Positions 1 through 8,353 of a DNA stretch of 64,000 bases are shown piece by piece. Every line of letters starts with the position of its first letter. Position 1 is the first letter of the stretch. Source of the stretch: Rhodoferax ferrireducens (GTDB lineage Bacteria; Pseudomonadota; Gammaproteobacteria; Burkholderiales; Burkholderiaceae_C); the NCBI RefSeq assembly GCF_003347515.1, contig NZ_QEII01000300.1, positions 62,001 to 126,000 of the forward strand, written 5' to 3'. The notes under the pieces are model-generated. The model saw only the letters and a program-made list of their open reading frames with translations. It was not told the DNA's origin and did not search any database. The position numbers were made by a program, and so were the translations under genes.

Positions 1-489
1 GGTGCGGCCCATCCGGAACAAACGGCTTTGCAGCTCGTTGGCCATGAAGGAGGACGCCGAGCCGACCGAATAACAGTCAATGCGCCGCGCCTGGGCCAGT
101 CGCATGGCCACCCGGTCGATCATGTCCGCGTCTATGCGCCGTCCCAGTTCGGTAAGCGAGACCACCGCTGCATGAATGATCTTGCTCGACACCTGTTGCG
201 CCGAGTCATCGGGCGACACGCTGCGGTGCAGGTGCGAGCCGGACACCACCAGGTCTTGCGCCAGCGCCAGCATGAAGTCGCGCACCGAGTCGTAGCCAAA
301 GCTGCGGCAGGTGCGCACCACGGTTGGCATGGACACCTGAGCGGTTTGCGCCAGTTGCTCCACCGTGGCCCCGGCCGCAGTGCGCGGATCTTCCAATATG
401 CCTTGCACCACCTTGCGCTGCGCCTCGGGCAGAGCGGGCAGCCGTTCGCGCATCTGCTGCAACAAGCCTTGGGTGAGAGGAGAGTTCAT
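1..489 (-). CDS. RpiR/MurR-family transcriptional regulator (3' end beyond window)
   Basis: The 163 visible residues run off the left edge. Residues about 1-77 form the RpiR-type winged-helix DNA-binding domain, including the recognition segment TVEQLAQTAQVSMPTVVRTC and a following GYDSVRDF stretch. From about residue 120 the SIS (phosphosugar-isomerase fold) sensory domain begins, with the signature YSVGSASSFMANELQ. The ATG at 489-487 is preceded by AAGGGGG, a strong ribosome binding site. The gene lies 11 nt after the amino acid deaminase and is the last visible gene of the peptide transporter operon. RpiR regulators usually sense a sugar phosphate or other small molecule through the SIS domain; the context suggests it controls this amino acid/peptide operon and perhaps ridA. 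Family assignment is firm, ligand unknown. Confidence 0.85.
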   Translation of the reverse strand, partial: MNSPLTQGLLQQMRERLPALPEAQRKVVQGILEDPRTAAGATVEQLAQTAQVSMPTVVRTCRSFGYDSVRDFMLALAQDLVVSGSHLHRSVSPDDSAQQVSSKIIHAAVVSLTELGRRIDADMIDRVAMRLAQARRIDCYSVGSASSFMANELQSRLFRMGRT

Positions 490-500
490 GGGCAGCCCCC

Positions 501-1772
501 TTAAAACCGCGTGCTGACTGCACCGGTGATAGACCCGTCGTCTTCCACCAGCGGTAGCCAGCGCCATTTGTCAAACGTAGTGCAGGGGTGGGAAATGCCC
601 AGGCCCACGCGGTCACCGACCGCAGGCGTCAAACCCGTTGGATCGAAGCGAAGATAAGCGTGCTGGTCATTGAGCGCACTGATCTTCCAGTCCGCCGGCA
701 CCGCCTTCGCCTGCAATTCGCCGCGTGCGGCATGGTGCTGAGGGATCGGCATCTCCAGGTCGTAAGAGATGTCACGCCGGCCGCAAGTCAACAAAGCCAG
801 GCCCGGTTCCGGCACCGACTGCACCATGGCCCAGACTTCCAGCGCAGGGCGCAGTGAGCTGTCGAGTCCTTCGCGTTTTTCCAGTTGCACTAGGAACCGG
901 GCATAGTTGCCGTGGTCGTGCGTGATATAGCAACCCGACCGCAGCACACCGAGCAAGGGGCGCGACACGCCCTGCAGGCGCAGCAGCGGGAGCACCAGGT
1001 CAAACACCGCCGATCCGCCGGCCGTGACCAGCACTTCGTCGCCCTCAAAGAGGTTTTCTCTTTCGCAGGCCCGAACCACTTCGGTCACGCGTCGCACCAG
1101 GGCGGTGACTTCACGCGCATCATGTTCGCTGTCACACTGGGCCACGCCACCTTCGTAGCATTCAATGCCGTCCAAGCGGACCGCAGCCGACGCAGCCAAA
1201 GCCTGCGCCAGTTGCAGCGCCTCTGCCAGCGTGCGGCAGCCCGTGCGCTGACCCGGTATGCCCATTTCCAGCAGCACCTCGAATGGCTTTGTCGCCGCGC
1301 GCCGGCCGGCCCAGTCTTCGATCAGCGCCAGTTGCGCGAGCGAATCGACCAAGAACCACACGCGCAAGTCGGCATGGCGCGCCAGCAAGGTACTCAAGCC
1401 GTCCAGGTCCACATCGCACACCACCTGGTTGGCGATGATGATGCGCCGCACGCCGGCATCCACCCCGACGGCCACCTGGTACACGGTCGCGAAGCTCATG
1501 CCCCAGGCACCGCCCGCCAGTTGCAGCCGAAACAACTCGGGCGACATGGTGGTCTTGCCATGCGGCGCCAGGGCAACACCCTTGCGCTGCGCATAAGCCT
1601 GCATCCAGGCCACGTTGTGGGCCAGCGCCGCGCGGCTGATCACCGCCAGCGGAAACGCCAGGTCATTCGCCAGCAGGTTCCAGCCCTTGGCAGGCAACTC
1701 GCTGGCTAGGCAGGGTGTGGCGTTAAGGGGGAAACTCTTGTAGCCGTGGTCAAGGGTGAAATCGGTGTTCAT
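501..1772 (-). CDS. Amino acid deaminase, D-serine dehydratase-like (fold-type III PLP enzyme)
   Basis: A 423-residue member of the alanine-racemase-like N-terminal / D-serine-dehydratase-like C-terminal superfamily. The PLP-binding lysine is K73 in the segment APHGKTTMSP. The C-terminal segment GISHPCTTFDKW matches the His/Cys metal site of eukaryotic-type D-serine dehydratases. Such enzymes use a PLP barrel and a divalent metal to eliminate water and ammonia from a beta-hydroxy D-amino acid, or cleave it in an aldolase-type reaction. The start codon overlaps the stop of the upstream ATPase gene by 4 nt, so the two are translationally coupled. With the linked transporter and RidA, the likely role is deamination of an imported (D-)amino acid to a 2-oxo acid. 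The exact substrate cannot be read from the sequence. Confidence 0.8.
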   Translation of the reverse strand: MNTDFTLDHGYKSFPLNATPCLASELPAKGWNLLANDLAFPLAVISRAALAHNVAWMQAYAQRKGVALAPHGKTTMSPELFRLQLAGGAWGMSFATVYQVAVGVDAGVRRIIIANQVVCDVDLDGLSTLLARHADLRVWFLVDSLAQLALIEDWAGRRAATKPFEVLLEMGIPGQRTGCRTLAEALQLAQALAASAAVRLDGIECYEGGVAQCDSEHDAREVTALVRRVTEVVRACERENLFEGDEVLVTAGGSAVFDLVLPLLRLQGVSRPLLGVLRSGCYITHDHGNYARFLVQLEKREGLDSSLRPALEVWAMVQSVPEPGLALLTCGRRDISYDLEMPIPQHHAARGELQAKAVPADWKISALNDQHAYLRFDPTGLTPAVGDRVGLGISHPCTTFDKWRWLPLVEDDGSITGAVSTRF

Positions 1773-2755
1773 TTTGAATGGAGGATGTCGGTACGCCAGC
1801 AGGCGTTCCAGTGGTCGGGCCGCACTTCGCGCAGAACCGTCTCAGTGCTGGCGCACTGATCGATCGCATGCGGGCAACGGGTGCGAAAGACGCAGCCGGA
1901 AGGCGGGTTGGCGGGGCTGGGCAGGTCCCCTTTGAGCGGCGCAATACTGCGGCGCTGTGCCGGGTCGGGTATGGGCGCGGCCGCCAGCAAGGCTTGGGTA
2001 TAGGGATGCTGCGGCTGCGAATAGAGCGCGTGGGTCGGGGCAATCTCCATCACCCGCCCGAGGTACAGCACCACGACGCGGTCACAGAGGTACTCCACCA
2101 CGTCCAGGTCATGCGAGATGAAGAGGATCGTCAGGCCAAGTTGTTCTTTCAGCTCCCCAAGCAGGTTCACCACTTGCGCCTGGATGGAGACGTCCAGCGC
2201 CGACAAGGGCTCGTCCGCCACGATGAAGCGCGGTTCTACCGCCAGCGCGCGGGCAATGCCAATGCGCTGTCTTTGCCCGCCGGAGAATTCATGCGGAAAG
2301 CGCTCCGCATGCTCGGGGCGCAAACCCACTTGCTCCAGCAAGGCGTGGATGCGCGGCAAGCGCGCCGCGCCCTTGGCCAGACCATGCGTGTCCAGCGCCT
2401 CGGCCAGCACCTGCCGGATGCGCATGCGCGGGTTGAGGCTGGCGTAGGGGTCTTGAAAAATGATCTGGATTTTTGAGCGCAAGGGCCGGTACTGCGCTTG
2501 CGACAGGGTGGCCACGTCAACCGCGGCACCCTCGCCTTCGCCGTCATACAACATCTGGCCGGCCGTGGGATCGACCAGCCGGGTCAGCAATCGCCCAATC
2601 GTGCTCTTGCCCGATCCCGACTCACCGACCAGCCCCAGCGTTTCACCGCGACGAATGGAAAAGCTGACATCATCGACCGCCCGCACCGGATGACTGCCAC
2701 CGCCAAAGTATTTGCTCAAGGCCCGAATGTCGACCAGATTGTCATGGGGCTTCAT
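1769..2755 (-). CDS. Peptide ABC transporter ATP-binding protein (DppF/OppF type)
   Basis: A 328-residue cytoplasmic ATPase. It shows Walker [10 protein letters not shown], the signature [15 protein letters not shown], Walker [13 protein letters not shown] and the switch histidine in FISHDL. The C-terminal extension has the oligopeptide/dipeptide-type QHPYTQAL segment and the [10 protein letters not shown] cysteine motif typical of DppF/OppF. It pairs with the preceding DppD-type ATPase, whose stop codon it overlaps by 4 nt, to drive uptake through the two permeases encoded upstream. The substrate is set by the binding protein at 5642-7246. The assignment to the peptide/opine/nickel transporter family is firm; the substrate is not. 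Confidence 0.92.
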   Translation of the reverse strand: MKPHDNLVDIRALSKYFGGGSHPVRAVDDVSFSIRRGETLGLVGESGSGKSTIGRLLTRLVDPTAGQMLYDGEGEGAAVDVATLSQAQYRPLRSKIQIIFQDPYASLNPRMRIRQVLAEALDTHGLAKGAARLPRIHALLEQVGLRPEHAERFPHEFSGGQRQRIGIARALAVEPRFIVADEPLSALDVSIQAQVVNLLGELKEQLGLTILFISHDLDVVEYLCDRVVVLYLGRVMEIAPTHALYSQPQHPYTQALLAAAPIPDPAQRRSIAPLKGDLPSPANPPSGCVFRTRCPHAIDQCASTETVLREVRPDHWNACWRTDILHSK

Positions 2756-3813
2756 GCCGGCACCTCGTTGTTGACTTCATCGCGCACTTTGATGCAACGC
2801 ACCATGCGGTGTTCGCCATGGGCGACCAGACTCGGCATCTGCGCATCGCAGTCAGCATCAGACAGAGGGCAACGGGGCGCGAAGGCACAACCGGGCGGCT
2901 GGGAGAAGGGACCGGAGACCTGGCCGGCAATCGCCTCCAGACGCGGGCGCTGCCCTGGCGCGCTGCCGGTCGCCCTCGCCCGCTGCCGCGCCACGCCCGG
3001 CAGACAAGCCAGCAAACCGCGGGTGTAAGGGTGCTTGGGCTGGGCAAAGAGTGCGTGCACCGGAGCGGCCTCGACGATGCGGCCCGCGTACATCACCGCC
3101 ACCGCATCGGCGTACTGCGCCACCACGCCCAGGTTGTGGGTGATGAAGAGCAGGCTCATGCCGGTTTCCTTTTGCAGGCGGCCCATCAAGGCCAGGATTT
3201 GCGCCTGGATGGTGACGTCCAGCGCCGTCGTCGGCTCGTCCGCGATTAAGAGCGTGGGATTGCATGACATGGCCAGCGCGATCATCACCCGCTGGCGCAT
3301 GCCGCCGGAGAGCTGGTGCGGGTACTCGTGGACACGCCGGGCCGCCGCCGGAATTTCCACCAGCTCCAGCATGCGCAGCGCATGGGCCAGCGCCGCCCGG
3401 CGGTCCAGCTTGAGATGCAAACGGACGGACTCGGCAATCTGATCGCCCACCGTGATGACCGGGTTCAGGCTGGTCATGGGCTCCTGGAAAATCATCGCCA
3501 TCTCATTGCCGCGCAAGGCCCGCAAACCGGCCTCGGGCAGCGCCAGCAGATTCACACGCACGCCGTCGCGGCGCACAAACCAGGCCTCGCCGTCCATGCG
3601 TGCCTGCGAGGTCTTGGCGTGCAGTCCCATCAGGGAAAGACTGGTGACCGATTTGCCCGAGCCCGACTCACCGACCAGCGCCAGTGTTTCGCCCGGCGCG
3701 ATCGTGAAGGACACATCGGCGACGCTCTGGATGCGTCCGGCGTCGGTGGCAAACGAGGTGGACAGGCCACGCACATCAAGTCGTGGTGCCACAAGCGTTG
3801 GGATCATGGTCAT
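2752..3813 (-). CDS. Peptide ABC transporter ATP-binding protein (DppD/OppD type)
   Basis: A 353-residue ATPase starting at the ATG at 3813, which overlaps the stop codon of the permease gene by 4 nt. The frame stays open further upstream, but that stretch is antisense-like noise inside the permease gene, so the overlap start is chosen. Walker A is GESGSGKSV, the signature is [15 protein letters not shown], Walker B is [12 protein letters not shown] and the switch is FITHNL. The C-terminal oligo_HPY segment HPYTRGLLACLPG and the cysteine motif CAFAPRCPLS identify the DppD/OppD subfamily. It forms the heterodimeric motor with the DppF-type subunit encoded next. Confidence 0.92.
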   Translation of the reverse strand: MTMIPTLVAPRLDVRGLSTSFATDAGRIQSVADVSFTIAPGETLALVGESGSGKSVTSLSLMGLHAKTSQARMDGEAWFVRRDGVRVNLLALPEAGLRALRGNEMAMIFQEPMTSLNPVITVGDQIAESVRLHLKLDRRAALAHALRMLELVEIPAAARRVHEYPHQLSGGMRQRVMIALAMSCNPTLLIADEPTTALDVTIQAQILALMGRLQKETGMSLLFITHNLGVVAQYADAVAVMYAGRIVEAAPVHALFAQPKHPYTRGLLACLPGVARQRARATGSAPGQRPRLEAIAGQVSGPFSQPPGCAFAPRCPLSDADCDAQMPSLVAHGEHRMVRCIKVRDEVNNEVPA

Positions 3814-4685
3814 ACAGCTTTTTTCAGTTTGGGATCCAGCAGATCGCGCACACCATCGCCCAGCATTTGCAGCGACACGGCGGTCAGCACAATCGCCAGC
3901 CCGGGAAACAGAATGGTCCAGAACGCCTTGTCGGAATACTCCAGGCTGCCGGCAATCATCGTGCCCCAGGTCGGAATATCGGGCGGCACACCGACGCCGA
4001 GAAAGGACAGACCGGCCTCGGCCAGAATGGCATAGGCAAAGATGAAGGTCACTTGCACCAGAATCGGTGACATCAGGTTGGGCAGGATGTGCGACCACAA
4101 AATGCGCGGCGTGCGCACGCCCAGAGCGCGTGCGGCATCCACGAACAACAGCTCGCGCAGCACCAGGGTGGCAGCGCGCACCACCCGCGCGACACGCGGC
4201 GTGTAGACGATGACCAGCGCCAGCATCACGTTCCACAGCGACACCCCCAGGATGGACACCAGCGCAATGCCCAAGAGGATGTCGGGGAAGGACATCATGG
4301 CGTCCACCAGGCGCATCAAGGGCGCATCCAGGCGCCGGAAAAATCCGGCCAGCACACCCATCAAGGTTCCCAGCACGACGGCGCCGGCGGCGGTCACGAA
4401 ACCGATCAGCAAGGAGTAGCGAGCGCCGTGCACAATGCGCAGCAGCACGTCACGGCCCAGCTCGTCTGTCCCGGCCCAGTGCACCCAGGAGGGGGCGAAC
4501 AGACGCTCGGTCACGGTGATGGCATTCGGGTCCGCGTCTGACAGCCACGGCACGAGGGCGGCAACGCAGACCACCAAGGCCAGCACCAGGGTCGCCGCCA
4601 ACACCACTTTGCGGGCAAAAAGTTTACCCAGCAGCAGGGCCAGCGGCGCGCTGCGCTGTGAAAGGAATATTGTTAAAAATTTCAT
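3810..4685 (-). CDS. Peptide ABC transporter permease (DppC/OppC type)
   Basis: A 291-residue inner-membrane protein with an N-terminal transmembrane helix at about residues 27-50 and a five-helix BPD_transp_1 core. The periplasmic segment WAGTDELGRDVLLRIVHGARYSL is characteristic of DppC. The cytoplasmic EAA coupling loop is recognisable as DAARALGVRTPRILWSHILP. It ends with the typical GDGVRDLLDPKLKK tail. It overlaps the DppB-type permease upstream and the DppD-type ATPase downstream by 4 nt each, which indicates one polycistronic, translationally coupled unit. Confidence 0.93.
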   Translation of the reverse strand: MKFLTIFLSQRSAPLALLLGKLFARKVVLAATLVLALVVCVAALVPWLSDADPNAITVTERLFAPSWVHWAGTDELGRDVLLRIVHGARYSLLIGFVTAAGAVVLGTLMGVLAGFFRRLDAPLMRLVDAMMSFPDILLGIALVSILGVSLWNVMLALVIVYTPRVARVVRAATLVLRELLFVDAARALGVRTPRILWSHILPNLMSPILVQVTFIFAYAILAEAGLSFLGVGVPPDIPTWGTMIAGSLEYSDKAFWTILFPGLAIVLTAVSLQMLGDGVRDLLDPKLKKAV

Positions 4686-5629
4686 GAAGACTCCAGCCGG
4701 ATGCGTGGATCCACCAGCGTGTAGAGCAGGTCAATCACCAGATTGATGAGGACGTAAATAGCCGCGATCACCAGCAAGGTGCCCTGAATGACGGGATAGT
4801 CGCGGCGCAGCACGGCACGCACCACCAGGTTGCCAACACCGGGCAGATTGAATACCGTCTCTGTCACCACGGTGCCGCCAATCATCAGCGCCGCGGTCAG
4901 GCCCAGCACCGTGATGATGGGCACCAGCGCATTGCGCAGCACATGATTGATCATCACCACCCGCTCTGGCAAGCCCTTGGCGCGCGCGGTGCGGACAAAA
5001 TCCTCACCCAGAATATCCAGCATGGAGGCGCGCGTGAAACGGATGATCAGGGCCGAATTCAACAAACCCAGCACCATCGCCGGCAAAGCGAGGTGGTACA
5101 GGCGCTGCCCCAGGCCCATGCCGGGGTCGCCGTAACCGGAGGCGGGGAACCAGCCCAGGCGCACCGCAAAAAACTGGATCAGGATCAAGCCCATCCAGAA
5201 GCTTGGAATACTGGCCCCCAACATGGCCACACCGCTCAAGACCTGGTCGGCGGCGCGGCCGCGCCAGATGGCGGCCGCCATGCCGCAAGGAATCCCGATG
5301 AGTGCCGCAATGGCCACCGCAAACAAGGCGAGAAACAACGTGGGCTCGGCGCGCTCCAGCAAAGCTTGCGCCACTGGACGCTGCAGGAAAATCGACTGCC
5401 CCAGATTACCCTGCAACAACTCACCCACCCACAGCGCGAACTGCGCCGGCAGCGGCTTGTCCAGTCCATACTGCGTGCGGGCCTTGGCAATATCTTCCAC
5501 CGTGGCCTGGTCACCGAGCATCAAGGCCATGGGATCGCCCGAGGCCAGCCGGGTCAGGAGAAAGACCAGCACCGCAACGATGACCAGCACCACGGCGGCG
5601 CCGGCCATGCGTTTGAGCAAGAAGCGCAT
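4682..5629 (-). CDS. Peptide ABC transporter permease (DppB/OppB type)
   Basis: A 315-residue inner-membrane protein. It opens with the classic DppB helix and DxxxL-type segment (RMAGAAVVLVIVAVLVFLLT followed by SGDPMALMLGDQA), continues through YGLDKPLPAQFALWVGELLQ, and has the EAA loop TARAKGLPERVVMINHVLRN. The last helix ends NLVIDLLYTLVDPRIRLESS. It starts 12 nt after the binding-protein gene and overlaps the DppC-type gene by 4 nt. It forms the translocation pore with the DppC-type subunit. Confidence 0.93.
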   Translation of the reverse strand: MRFLLKRMAGAAVVLVIVAVLVFLLTRLASGDPMALMLGDQATVEDIAKARTQYGLDKPLPAQFALWVGELLQGNLGQSIFLQRPVAQALLERAEPTLFLALFAVAIAALIGIPCGMAAAIWRGRAADQVLSGVAMLGASIPSFWMGLILIQFFAVRLGWFPASGYGDPGMGLGQRLYHLALPAMVLGLLNSALIIRFTRASMLDILGEDFVRTARAKGLPERVVMINHVLRNALVPIITVLGLTAALMIGGTVVTETVFNLPGVGNLVVRAVLRRDYPVIQGTLLVIAAIYVLINLVIDLLYTLVDPRIRLESS

Positions 5630-5641
5630 GCGGATTCGTCC

Positions 5642-7246
5642 TTACTTCGCCAGACCGGTGTTCCAGAAGAAGGGCCAGATGGAGGGGGTAAAGCCCTCCA
5701 GCTTGGCCGAGCGTGCGGACAAGGCGTTGAATTTGCCGACTTCAATGAACGGCACTTCGTCGTAAACCGCTTGCTGCACCTGACCCCAGAGCACACCGCG
5801 TTTGGCGACATTGGCCTCCTGGTTGAAGGCGGTCAACGTGGCCTTTTTGGCCGGCGTATCCCACCAGCCCGGCGCGCCTTCACCCAATTGCGGTGGCGAC
5901 AGCATGGGTTCGGGGAACAGGCCGGAATGGGTGAAATACACGTCCCAGAGCTTGGCGTCGTTGCGGCGCTGCACCAGCGTGGCCCAGTCCACCACCTGCA
6001 AATCGGTTTTGAAACCGGCCTTCTTCAATTGTTCCGCCATGACCAGCGCCATGTTGTAGTGAAACTCATACTGCCGGCTGGCCATGATGCGCACCGGCTG
6101 GCCGTTGTAGCCCGCTTTGGCAGCCAGGTCTTTGCCCAGCAATGGATTGCGCTCGTTGTAGAGATTGCTGCCCGCCGACGAAAAATAAGGCGTTCCCTTG
6201 GGGAAGAAGTTGGGCTCGACCACAAAGAAACGGTTGTCGCCAAAAGCCGCCGCCAGCATCTCGCCCTCGCCCACCGCCGCCTGCACAGCACGGCGCAGGG
6301 GTTGCGAGGTCAGCACACCTTCCTTGGTGTTGAAGACGATGTAGGGGAAACCAAAATTCTTGGTCACGATGGGCACCACGGTGGCGCCGGCTTTGTCGAT
6401 GCGACTGGCGGCGTCCACCGGCAGCAGGTCAGCGTACTGGAACTGCCCGGACAAGACCCCCTCCACCCGTGTATTGGCATTGGGCACCGGCACAAAACGC
6501 AGTTCGTCGAGCACCGCCTCGCGCCGGCCGGCGTAACCGCTGGCGGCTTCCTTGCGCGCGCTGTAGGCGTCGTGGCGTACCAGCACCGTGTATTGGTCGG
6601 GCCTGCGTTCCTTGAACTTGTAGGGACCGGTGCCTATGAAATCCTTCAGCTGCGGGGCAATACTCTCCTTGGCCATGATGGCCGCCATGCCGCTCGGCAA
6701 GGCCAGTTGCGCCAGCAAGGGCGCGTACGGGGCCTTGAGCTTGAGTTCCACACTGAGTGCGCTCTTGGCTTTCAGAGAGGCGACCTCCTTGCCCACGGCC
6801 TTGCCGCGCGGGGACAATTCCATCCAGCGCGTGAGCGAAGCAACCACGTCGTCGGCGTTCATTTCGCGGCCGTTGTGAAACATGACGCCTTTGCGCAAGG
6901 GGATGGTGTAGCTCAGGCCGTCTTTCGAGACCACCGGCAGACTCTCGGCCAGCATGGGCGCGATATTCCAGTTGGCGTCAAAGGTGTAAAGCGGCTCGTA
7001 GACGTGCTGCATGATGGTGCCGACCAGGTCAGCGGTGCTGGTCATCGGATCCAGGCCCTGGGGCTCGCCCACCATGGCCAGATTGGCGGCGCCGCCTTTG
7101 GCAGGCGCAGCCGAAGCCGTGCCAAAAGGAACAGCCAGCGCACCGGCCAGCACCATCAGGCTGAGCCAGCGCCGTCGACTGCCCTGATGTGCCGTCTTGA
7201 GCGTCGGCGCGTGGTGTCTATGGAAGCGTGTGGAAAGAGATTGCAT
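5642..7246 (-). CDS. Peptide-type ABC transporter substrate-binding protein (SBP_bac_5)
   Basis: A 534-residue periplasmic binding protein. The ATG at 7246 is chosen because AGGAG lies about 5 nt upstream; an in-frame ATG ten codons earlier has no such site. The N-terminus carries a long, arginine-rich signal peptide (RRRWLSLMVLAGALAVPFG, cleavage near ASA-AP). The mature protein shows SBP_bac_5 features: MVGEPQGLDPMTSTADL, the VYEPLYTFDANW segment, LRKGVMFHNGREMNADDVV, and the FIGTGPYKFKERRPD stretch. The family binds dipeptides, oligopeptides, opines, glutathione or sugars. It is the first gene of the operon leading to the deaminase, so an amino-acid-containing ligand is likely. Confidence 0.92.
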   Translation of the reverse strand: MQSLSTRFHRHHAPTLKTAHQGSRRRWLSLMVLAGALAVPFGTASAAPAKGGAANLAMVGEPQGLDPMTSTADLVGTIMQHVYEPLYTFDANWNIAPMLAESLPVVSKDGLSYTIPLRKGVMFHNGREMNADDVVASLTRWMELSPRGKAVGKEVASLKAKSALSVELKLKAPYAPLLAQLALPSGMAAIMAKESIAPQLKDFIGTGPYKFKERRPDQYTVLVRHDAYSARKEAASGYAGRREAVLDELRFVPVPNANTRVEGVLSGQFQYADLLPVDAASRIDKAGATVVPIVTKNFGFPYIVFNTKEGVLTSQPLRRAVQAAVGEGEMLAAAFGDNRFFVVEPNFFPKGTPYFSSAGSNLYNERNPLLGKDLAAKAGYNGQPVRIMASRQYEFHYNMALVMAEQLKKAGFKTDLQVVDWATLVQRRNDAKLWDVYFTHSGLFPEPMLSPPQLGEGAPGWWDTPAKKATLTAFNQEANVAKRGVLWGQVQQAVYDEVPFIEVGKFNALSARSAKLEGFTPSIWPFFWNTGLAK

Positions 7247-7359
7247 GCTGGCTCCTAAAGTAATAACATTACACAAACATCATGTTAAATTAGACTTTTT
7301 TAAAAGTCAAACGTGTTTTTACTAAGTTTTATGTAAATTCATTACAGAAAGAAAATGAA
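7247..7359. promoter_or_regulatory. AT-rich divergent promoter region with palindrome
   Basis: This intergenic region separates the divergent transporter operon (minus) and ridA (plus). It is much more AT-rich than its surroundings. It holds a short inverted repeat at 7293-7308, GACTTTT-TT-AAAAGTC, with seven perfect base pairs per arm. The position between two divergent start codons makes it a candidate operator for the RpiR-type regulator at the end of the operon. No single -35/-10 pair stands out clearly. The operator role is inference. Confidence 0.5.
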
Positions 7360-7749
7360 ATGTCAAAAGTTGAAATGTTGGGCCAAGCGCCTTTAGCCTC
7401 CGACCGCCTGGCGCGCCCGCTCTCACCAGCCACACGCGCCGGTGATTTTGTTTTTGTCTCGGGCCAGGTGCCGACTGACGAGCAGGGCCAGGTGATTGTG
7501 GGCAGCATCGAAGCGCAAACCCGCCAGGTCTTCCTGCGCCTTGAGCAAGCCCTGGCTTTGGCCGGCTGCACATTGGCCGACGTCGCCAAGGTCAGTGTGT
7601 GGCTGGACGATGCCCGCGACTTTGGCAGCTTCAACCGTGTTTACATGGAATGTTTTGGCGAGCACCGCCCCGCCCGCTCCACCGTGGAGGCACGCCTGAT
7701 GATCGATGCCAAGGTGGAGATGGATGTCACGGCCTACAAGCCGCGCTGA
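7360..7749 (+). CDS. RidA-family enamine/imine deaminase
   Basis: A 129-residue cytoplasmic protein of the YjgF/YER057c/UK114 (Rid) family, normal in length. Family hallmarks include GDFVFVSGQVPTDEQGQV, a GCTLADVAKVSVWL segment, the YMECFGEHRPARSTVEARL stretch with the substrate-carboxylate-binding arginine (RPARST), and a conserved glutamate near VEARL. Rid proteins form trimers that hydrolyse reactive 2-enamines/2-imines made by PLP-dependent dehydratases. Its divergent position beside a D-serine-dehydratase-like deaminase fits a role in removing that enzyme's enamine product. The upstream ribosome binding site is a weak AGAAAGAAAA. Assignment to RidA itself rather than a Rid2-7 subfamily is not certain. 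Confidence 0.88.
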   Translation: MSKVEMLGQAPLASDRLARPLSPATRAGDFVFVSGQVPTDEQGQVIVGSIEAQTRQVFLRLEQALALAGCTLADVAKVSVWLDDARDFGSFNRVYMECFGEHRPARSTVEARLMIDAKVEMDVTAYKPR

Positions 7750-7835
7750 AATATTGGCCTGCAGACGAACTTTTTACATTCAAACAAATCAAGCAACTGT
7801 TGATTTGGGAATAGTGCGATCCAGGAGAATCCGTG

Positions 7836-8348
7836 ATGCGTCCTCGTTTTTCGCCGTGGTCTTGGCTCTTGCTGTACTTGCCCTTGCTGCCAGCCTGTAG
7901 CAGCTACGCACCGCCCGATGCGCTGGCCGGCATGAGCCGGGACGAGGTGGTGGCGCGGATGGGACCGCCCGATATAGAACGCCGCATGGACGCAGGCAGC
8001 CGGCTGGAGTTTCCACGCGGACCGTATGGCAAACAAACCTGGTTCGTCTACTTCGACCCCGCTGGCCGGGCGCTACGCGCCGAGCAGGTGTTGACCGAAC
8101 AGAACTTCCTGCGCATCAACCCCGGCATGGCGCAGGACGATGTACGCAAGTTGCTGGGCCGACCCGGTGTGGTTCACGGTCTCGGGCGTGCGCGCGGCGA
8201 AGTGTGGAGCTACCGTTACGAAAACTATTTTTGCCAATGGTTCCAGGTGGAACTGTCACTGCAACAGCAGGTGCGCTCGGCCGGCTACGGCGAACCGCCC
8301 GAATGCGAGGGGCGCGGCAGAAACGATCTGATCATCGAAATGCCCTGA
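7836..8348 (+). CDS. Outer-membrane lipoprotein, BamE/SmpA-like
   Basis: A 170-residue predicted lipoprotein. The first 18 residues form a signal peptide ending in the lipobox LPAC, so the mature protein would start at the cysteine and be lipid-anchored. Two repeated units resembling the SmpA/OmlA (BamE-like) fold follow: AGMSRDEVVARMGPPD, and later PGMAQDDVRKLLGRPG. The ATG at 7836 sits 8 nt after AGGAG; a GTG codon directly before it could also be used. No neighbour is co-oriented closely enough to suggest an operon. A structural role at the cell envelope is inferred; the true BamE of the cell is shorter and probably elsewhere. Confidence 0.75.
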   Translation: MRPRFSPWSWLLLYLPLLPACSSYAPPDALAGMSRDEVVARMGPPDIERRMDAGSRLEFPRGPYGKQTWFVYFDPAGRALRAEQVLTEQNFLRINPGMAQDDVRKLLGRPGVVHGLGRARGEVWSYRYENYFCQWFQVELSLQQQVRSAGYGEPPECEGRGRNDLIIEMP

Positions 8349-8353
8349 GTCGC

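Noticed and set aside
4943-7258. A very long open frame on the plus strand opposite the binding-protein and permease genes
   Set aside because: It is antisense to genes with clear motifs, has histidine/glutamine-rich low-information composition, and lacks any recognisable domain; long antisense frames are expected in GC-rich DNA.
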